Shown here piece by piece: positions 57,531-64,000 of a stretch of 64,000 nt of DNA. Origin of the DNA: Helicoverpa zea (lineage: Eukaryota; Arthropoda; Insecta; Lepidoptera; Noctuidae); the NCBI RefSeq assembly GCF_022581195.2, contig NC_061459.1, positions 6,014,001-6,078,000 of the forward strand. Direction: 5' to 3'. Made by a program: the position numbers and the translations under genes. The notes under the pieces were generated by a model. It was not told the origin of the DNA. It did no database searches and saw only the letters and a list, made by a program, of their open reading frames with translations. Numbering within the stretch: the first letter of the stretch is position 1; every line of letters begins with the position of its first letter.

Positions 57531-60500
57531 TTGGATTACAGCCCCGTGACTAAGTTATATCCGCTAAGGTGAATCGATGATAAGGATAATTGACGCCTAG
57601 AGCGGTGACCATCTGTCATCATGTCACAAAGTTCCTTCGTTCTCTGACGGCACGTATTTATAGATCCTGGCTGCTATTTGTACATCATTGGCAGTAGTCA
57701 CTATAGGAAGTCAGGAGCCATAGTCAGACAAGAAATCTTACTTAAGTTAAATCAAGCGCAGTTGTTAGAGTAATTCGAAAAGTGGAAATAACGATCAGTA
57801 TGAGGTTAAACGAAACGCTAAAAGGACCTCAAAAAATGTTGTCTGAGTCTGGACATTGGGTCCATTGTCAATAGGTTCAGATCGGGGACACGCAGTTAGA
57901 CACTATTACATGCGTAACATGAGTTATTAGCTTGGACTCGAGCAGCTACGCAAAGGCTTTTATCGCGTTGACGTCGAACTTTCTTAAACTGCTTTTATTT
58001 TTGCTGACATTCGTGTCGGTGAGCCGTCGTGAGCGCACGCCGCGGTCGCTCCGGTCGCGCCCTCCCTTGCTCGCCAGTGTGGAACTCGCAGCCAGCGCGG
58101 CTGCCTCGCCAGCCACTGACGTTGCCGCCACAAACCAACCGTGAATACATGATATACCGTAAAATCTTCTCAACGAGTTTCGTGTGTAATATTTTGTAAA
58201 AACAGTGAGCCAGTGAAGTAAATCCATTCAATTCTGTACACTCAAGTGAAATGAAACTGAGCGATGCGATAATGTTGCGTTGTTTTAATTTTATCCGAAG
58301 TGAAACACTGATAGTTTAACTTCGTTCCGTACACAGGTGAGTTGCCACTCAGTTATTTCTTTTTAAACATTTAATGATAGGTTGCAGAATATTTTTAATT
58401 GCGGTTTTTTCATATAAGCAGATACTTAAACCTAACTTGAAATTATAATTGCAGTATAAACGAAATGTTAAAATAGATGGAAGGGTCCTTTAACGTTATA
58501 ATGAAAAATGCCTATTCTAAGCTTCTAGTAAAACCGTAGAACCATTATCTTTTGCGTTATCCATATCCACATCGTCTGCCCTTGGTCATCCCGTGCTCTC
58601 GTATCAATCTAGCTAGGTGTGTACTTGATCTCCCGTCAAGATAAAAAATCTTGATCAATCCTTATCAACCGATATTTGTTGTAAAATTGTATAATTTATG
58701 AAAGTGGAAAAAATGGATCCACTTCTGTTAACTAAGGGTCACTATCTAGTTCTTCGAGATAAATTTAATTGAGAACGAGTTTAATATCCTGGCTGAGTTG
58801 CCTCTCCTACTTAACAAACAAGCTAATAAACTCACCGTTATTCGATAATAACATAAATCACTTCTATTCCTCAGAAATCAGATCTAAATGCCATTTCTAC
58901 ATAGGTAGGACCTACCTATTCATAGGAGTTTGCTATATTGAATGTTTGCATTGCACATTGTTTATTTGCGTTTATAAGCGTTAATTCAATGATAAGGAGA
59001 ATCCAGATGATTCAAGAATGATATGTCATTATTTAGGTATTAAGAATAATGAACATTTTTGATAACAGTTATTACTTACTAGTTTAGTAGGTAGTTAGCA
59101 ATAGCCTAAGACAGTGAGTCAGTAAAGTTATTGTAATTTCAGTGTTCACTGATCTGCGGGCCTAGTTCGAATTGTAAGAAACTTGTTTGAGTTGGTATTG
59201 CACCGGGCCTATTCTACAGCCTACATTCCTGGAAGTACTAAAGACATTGCCTTATTAACCATTGCCATTATTAACATAATATGTATTGTAAGTAGGTATG
59301 TACCAAGCTGGTGATAAAGGTACAATAAAAGGTGTTACATGCAATAATAATTAAAAATATTCAGTTAGAAAATAAAGCGAGCATCTTGTATGGGAGCGTG
59401 TGAACTGAAACCTCGGTGCAGCGGCGTCTAGTCCGTCAGCTCACTTTCTATCCATTCATGGAGTCTCCAACTTTTTCCAACGATTTCTTTCGGCCTTCTC
59501 TGTTTAAGTTGGATTTCCAGCTTTCTTCTTTGTTTGCAGCATTCACCCGTGTGTGCAATATTGTACAATTACCTGCTCCTCAGAAAAAATGCATAACCAT
59601 ATAAAACTAGATTCTCATCAGCGATTGTTGTATTCAAGAACAGTTACAAGAAAATTCTTAGATTACAAATGCCTCCATAACATTCAATTTGGAAAATATG
59701 CTCATTCATATCCAAGAAATAGAAAAAATACATGACTTGATATGACAGAAAGATACCTGAACAGTCCCGAACGAACAGAGTAGAAACAATTACCTTGTGA
59801 TTAAGATACTATACTTTTCATTTCTTGATAACGGAGATTTTATAAACTTGAGGCAGAATCAACAGTAGGTACCCGATTGTGTAAGATTGCACACATTGCG
59901 TTGCAAACACGGTAAAACACGTGTAGCTATATTTACCAGGCATTATTTATCAGTATTACATTGTTGAGGAAACAAATCTGTGTATCGAGTGATCCTGGAT
60001 TGATCAGTAGCCGCTTTTACGTATCTATGAGGAGTATCGGCCGGAATAATCGGTCAGGCATGCGGCCCAGAGGTCGGAGGCGGTTAATTGGCGAAGAGTC
60101 GCCACGGCCGGTTTGTCCGCCGGGCGTTGTTTTACGACATTCCTAGTCTTGTAAGCGAGCTGCGCTACACTCCAACACCATTGCTAATTCTGTTAACTAG
60201 CACATCCTTTTCTTTGTCATAAAAATATTTTTTGGTCATATTTATCGCACTATACGCTGTTTTATCGCCGTCGAAAATCCAGTTGTTTTTATGATACCTG
60301 CCTTTATTGCCCTAGGGTTGTAATTTGTAATACAATACAGTCGCGTGTAAGCTGTCCACAGTGAGGCTTCCTTCCCAGTTTAGCCGGAAATTAAGAATCC
60401 CCTCGCTAGTAAGCATGTTCGACTCCCCAAAGTTTTGGTTGTGTTCCCTAGCAATATCGATCCGTTATTATTTATGTTCCGTTCAGGAATATTGTGGTTG

Positions 60501-60876
60501 TAACACTACGTAGTAGGCTCGCAGTTGGGGTTTGTTATCTATTGATTTATCTAGAAATACGTTTTACTTATCTAATGTTATATTATGTTGGTATACTGGT
60601 AGACAGGACTATATTTAGATTGCATGTTCTCAAGGATGAAACCGCAATAAAGGCAGATTATCCATGATCTTGTAATGCTTACGTGGATTCGTTCGGCCAT
60701 TGATCTCGAGCTGTTGGAAAAAACGAGGAACAGTTGTCGACCGGGGCGGCGGGGATTCACGGTTGAGCGCCCTCGCCACCTGCGTCACCGTGCTACCCGC
60801 ACCGGCCGCACCATCAGCAACTAGCCGATATTGCGCACACACCACACGCCACTTGCTCTATTTCACTGTTACAACA
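57531..60876. other. Mostly noncoding DNA with a possible 5' UTR exon
   Basis: The GC-rich tract 58015-58140 and the following sequence up to CACAG at 58336 are followed by a strong donor GTGAGTTG. They could be a noncoding first exon of a plus-strand gene to the right. GC-rich patches near 60030-60130 and 60720-60840 are other candidate starts. No long coding frame. Confidence 0.3.
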
Positions 60877-61991
60877 ATGCTATCTAAAAAGTTAAACAAA
60901 TGCGACACTGAGTCACGAACACTTGTGGACAAATGGCATAATATTGCTTTTACTATATTAGCTGAGGAGTAAGTCTCTGAAGAATTTATTTTATCGCTTA
61001 AGCATCAGTTAATACCTAACGTTTTAATGCCCACAATTACATGCATTTTTTACACATATAGGGTTTTGGCATATTAATAAATGATAAAAACTTTTAATAA
61101 ATAAAAAGCGTGTGTCATCCTCATCAGTTAATCGTATTCAAAATGAATACTTCATTTATAAGAGTTTCGAGTTAAAGAAGGTTACGTGGATAGTACATTT
61201 TGTAGCAAGTGTACCTTTATGCAATTCCATTAAACTTTCACTTGCACGATTCTGTCATATTGTTGAATAGTTAGCTCTGTCAGTTCTAGTCGGAGGAGAC
61301 GGTGATATGTATTTACTATTGAGCATAATTGGGAGTCTTTTAGATCTCCTCTAATAAACATGCAGGTATTTCTTCAGTCCGAGATTTTTTCTATTTTTTG
61401 TTTCGGTTAATATCGGCTGGGTATGTAGACATTATCACTACCTATCCGGTGTAAATTTTTTCATAGCTCTATTACCTACCTAATTAGAAACGTAAATATT
61501 CCTATAAAAATATTATTTACGAACAAAACCTGCTGGGCGATCAGAAAATTAAAAATAGTACCTAAGTTTGTCTGTTGCGTTACCAAATCACATACTTCGT
61601 TTATGGACTCTAAACATGTTGATGTTTAAATCTTCCTATGTAAACAAAACGAATGCTAATTAATTCACTAATCAGCCTTGCTAAAATAGGTATTTCTGGT
61701 ATTAAATAATCTTGGCACAATTTGCGAACGGATCTCGTAATCCACTTATTGACTTGCTAATACGCCTTAAAATAACGAAGATAACTAGATATTATAATAA
61801 GTGGGTACAAACAATTAGCTTTTTATGCATAGGACAAGTTAATTAAGGTTAATATCACTTGCGTCTTGTGCAGTGTCAATGAGTGTTGCGAACATTTGCA
61901 GCGGAGCAAGTTGCCGCAGGCTGCGCAGGCGCGGGTCATTGTACCGCTCGCCCGAGGAGGCTGCACTTGCCCCCTGCCCCCCTCACCGTGA
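60877..61991 (+). CDS. Candidate two-exon small ORF of unknown function
   Basis: Exon 1, 60877-60968, starts ACAACAATG and reads MLSKKLNKCDTESRTLVDKW then HNIAFTILAE before a strong donor (GGA then GTAAGTC). Exon 2, 61874-61991, follows CTTGTGCAG. The junction makes a GAT codon and continues VNECCEHLQRSKLPQAAQAR to TGA, giving 69 residues. I do not recognise it. Exon 2 may itself be longer and spliced onward beyond the window. A coincidental match of phase and open frame is possible. Confidence 0.3.
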
Positions 61992-63744
61992 CACCCGCAA
62001 ACCCGCATCCTTTATAACTCATACAAATAACAAGGACAATGACTAGTCCTTCGTGAGGTAACAACTAGATTTGAAAAAACTTTGATAGTAGCCAGATACG
62101 AGCATGTTACATTACTTTTATCATTTATCATGATTTCTTGAGAACGTGTTTGGAATCAAAATTAAAGACGTTGGATGAAAACCAGTCCTAAGCTTGTGCA
62201 GGCAGATGTAACTTCCCGTGGCAAGTGGCATCCATAAACAAAGAAAAACCACAGCAACGATTTAAATGTCGCCTCACATAACATAAGATCTTCATATAGG
62301 TACTTAAGTACGATCTACTATTTCTTAGGGTCAAACAGTAATCCAGGAACAGTAGAAAGCTGTAATACTTCTCTAAGTACTTGTTCTATGTAAAGGGCTT
62401 ATCCTAAATCACCTAAAATACAAAAACTATACGAGCATGGAAACAGTTAACCGAGTGGCCTCATTGTGTACTCAATTTGTTGGCCCAGCAATTTTTGAAA
62501 ATACCTGTTTATGCTTTGTTATGACTTTGAGGTACAAATAGAATACAATTTGACCTTTGCTAAGCGGTATTGTTGTATGATAATGTCAAGGGAAATACCG
62601 GAGATCGTCTCTTAATGCCCTTAGCTCAGGATGGGACGGGAATAGTGAAATCTGTTTTAATGCAATTTTAAAGTGAGAAGTAAAAATATGACACGGCACA
62701 ACATGGGAAAACTGCGGAAAGACGATTGTTGTTTGTAAACTAAAAGACTCTTTGAAAAGGAGAAGACTCATTGATAACTTACAATCATTTCGAAACAACA
62801 ATAAAATGTTCACCGGTGTTAGGTACCTAGTATTTTGCTGGTGTTATACCTATTCCGTTTTACAGTTGGTATGATTTTAGATCTAACAGCAACAGTCTTT
62901 CATTACCAAATTATTGTATTTGTTCTTTCTCACTTAACTATACCTACAACAGAAGTAACACCAGTCTCAGTTTCTATATAATTGACATAGAGAACTAATA
63001 TTAACCCATACCATCAATATTTACGAAACCTTACCTGGAATAACTGAATATAAATAATTTCATTAATATGTAAACGTGCTAATTTGGTATACTCCGCTTT
63101 TGGATTAATTACAAGTTTGGTATTATGACAAATAAGGTGTACGATCCACATAGCTTAACAGAAGTAGGTACATACTTATAATGGCAATGATCAGAAACTT
63201 GACCATGCTCGCATTCTATTCTAAAGACATTCATAATTAATTATTCAATCTCATAAATATTAATTCATGAACATAGTATAAATGGAATAAAATAAGTAAA
63301 TCACTTAGCTCCTTCTTAATAAATGGTTTTAAAACAAAAGTCAGTAAAAATACCTACTGTATTTTTCATCTCCTTAGCGAATTAATACACATTTGGCATG
63401 GTTTTTTTTCTAATAGACGTATGAGGTTCAGATATATATAACTTTGACGCAAACTAGGCAGATTATGTTTTAGGTATATCAAAACGATTATTAACGCTTA
63501 TAATATTTCTTTTTAAATAACTACTCGATAAGACTCTGAATATTGTTTTAAAAAGTACCTGTAACAATTCACATTGTATGTACACTGGCATTTATACATA
63601 GTTTCGCTTTAACTTTCTGTTCATTTTGGTACGTTAATCCAAGTTATGATATTGAAAATAATCTTGTTTTTGACAGATACAGATAGTGTTATTGCATAAT
63701 ATTTCAATAAATGAATATCTAAGCAGATAAAATGTATAGGTACC
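61992..63744. other. AT-rich noncoding DNA
   Basis: No coding frame, repeat or motif that I can support. It could be intron if the candidate ORF upstream is real. Confidence 0.4.
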
Positions 63745-63984
63745 TATATCGCAGTCATCTGGTTGAAGCTGCTATATTTGATTGAACGACTTCCCTATTA
63801 AAAAAAATAACTAGTATCACCTGACTGATTTTATGTCCGCTCTGTTCAAAGGGCTATGTTACAATCCCAAAACTAGTTGGACGTTGAGAGACGTTCGGTC
63901 AACGTTCCGCATAGTAATTCAATTAAATTCACTGAAGATTCAAGTCGTTTCAAATAGTAGCTTTAACCAGATGACTGCGATATA
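63745..63984. repeat. Inverted-repeat element at the right edge
   Basis: The ends pair: TATATCGCAGTCATCTGGTT at 63745 and its complement ending at about 63984, continuing inward through (G/A)AAGCT. About 240 bp in all. TA-rich flanks suggest a TA target. No coding capacity. Confidence 0.7.
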
Positions 63985-64000
63985 TATATATACAACACCA

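Noticed and set aside
57932..58144. 70-codon frame in the GC-rich tract
   Set aside because: It starts at TTG, not ATG, and reads as low-complexity Arg/Ser/Ala; more likely a 5' UTR or promoter tract.

Overview
The window looks like lepidopteran nuclear DNA. It is AT-rich, its genes are split by short GT-AG introns, and it carries the tRNA-derived SINE and the GATGAT-ended non-LTR tail that are common in moth and butterfly genomes. I cannot name a species; a noctuid-like moth is a guess from the repeats. All intron-exon models below were built by hand, checking reading phase at every junction, without alignment or transcripts.

Layout. 1-1700: transposon debris. 1757-3391 (+): mitochondrial ribosomal protein L22. 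3951-5736 (-): Golgi UDP-galactose transporter of the SLC35A2 type, convergent with mRpL22. 6652-12915: two palindromic MITEs, then a hAT-type insertion (8-bp target duplication GGTACGAT) that contains an apparently intact DD41D Tc1/mariner transposon with ~420-bp inverted repeats. 13296-14750 (-) and 15358-16351 (+): a head-to-head pair of complex III subunit 8 (UQCRQ) genes sharing intron position and phase. 16773-20240: a nest of MITEs and a non-LTR retrotransposon remnant. 23055-33270 (-): a 15-exon Hsp110 gene (Hsc70Cb) with a perfect heat-shock element upstream and a Helitron, SINE, tandem array and hAT element in its introns. 34860-37609 (+): transaldolase, divergent from Hsc70Cb. 40890-48514 (+): an SLC6 transporter closest to glycine transporters, with two alternative terminal exons. 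48515-57530: noncoding DNA with a hAT element, foldback elements and a 5'-truncated non-LTR retrotransposon. 57531-64000: mostly featureless, with possible first exons of a gene that would lie further right.

The host genes are housekeeping functions: mitochondrial translation, Golgi nucleotide-sugar import, respiratory complex III, Hsp70 nucleotide exchange, the pentose phosphate pathway and amino-acid transport. They do not form one pathway or operon.

The most unusual points are four. The SLC6 gene can splice in frame to an 877-residue Ser/Thr-rich tail, and its alternative exon has phase-0 ends but a single internal TGA followed by C. The UQCRQ pair includes a divergent copy. A retrotransposon fragment is bracketed by a perfect 52-bp inverted copy of its own 3' end. 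Several unrelated palindromic MITE families share TTA/TAA target duplications.
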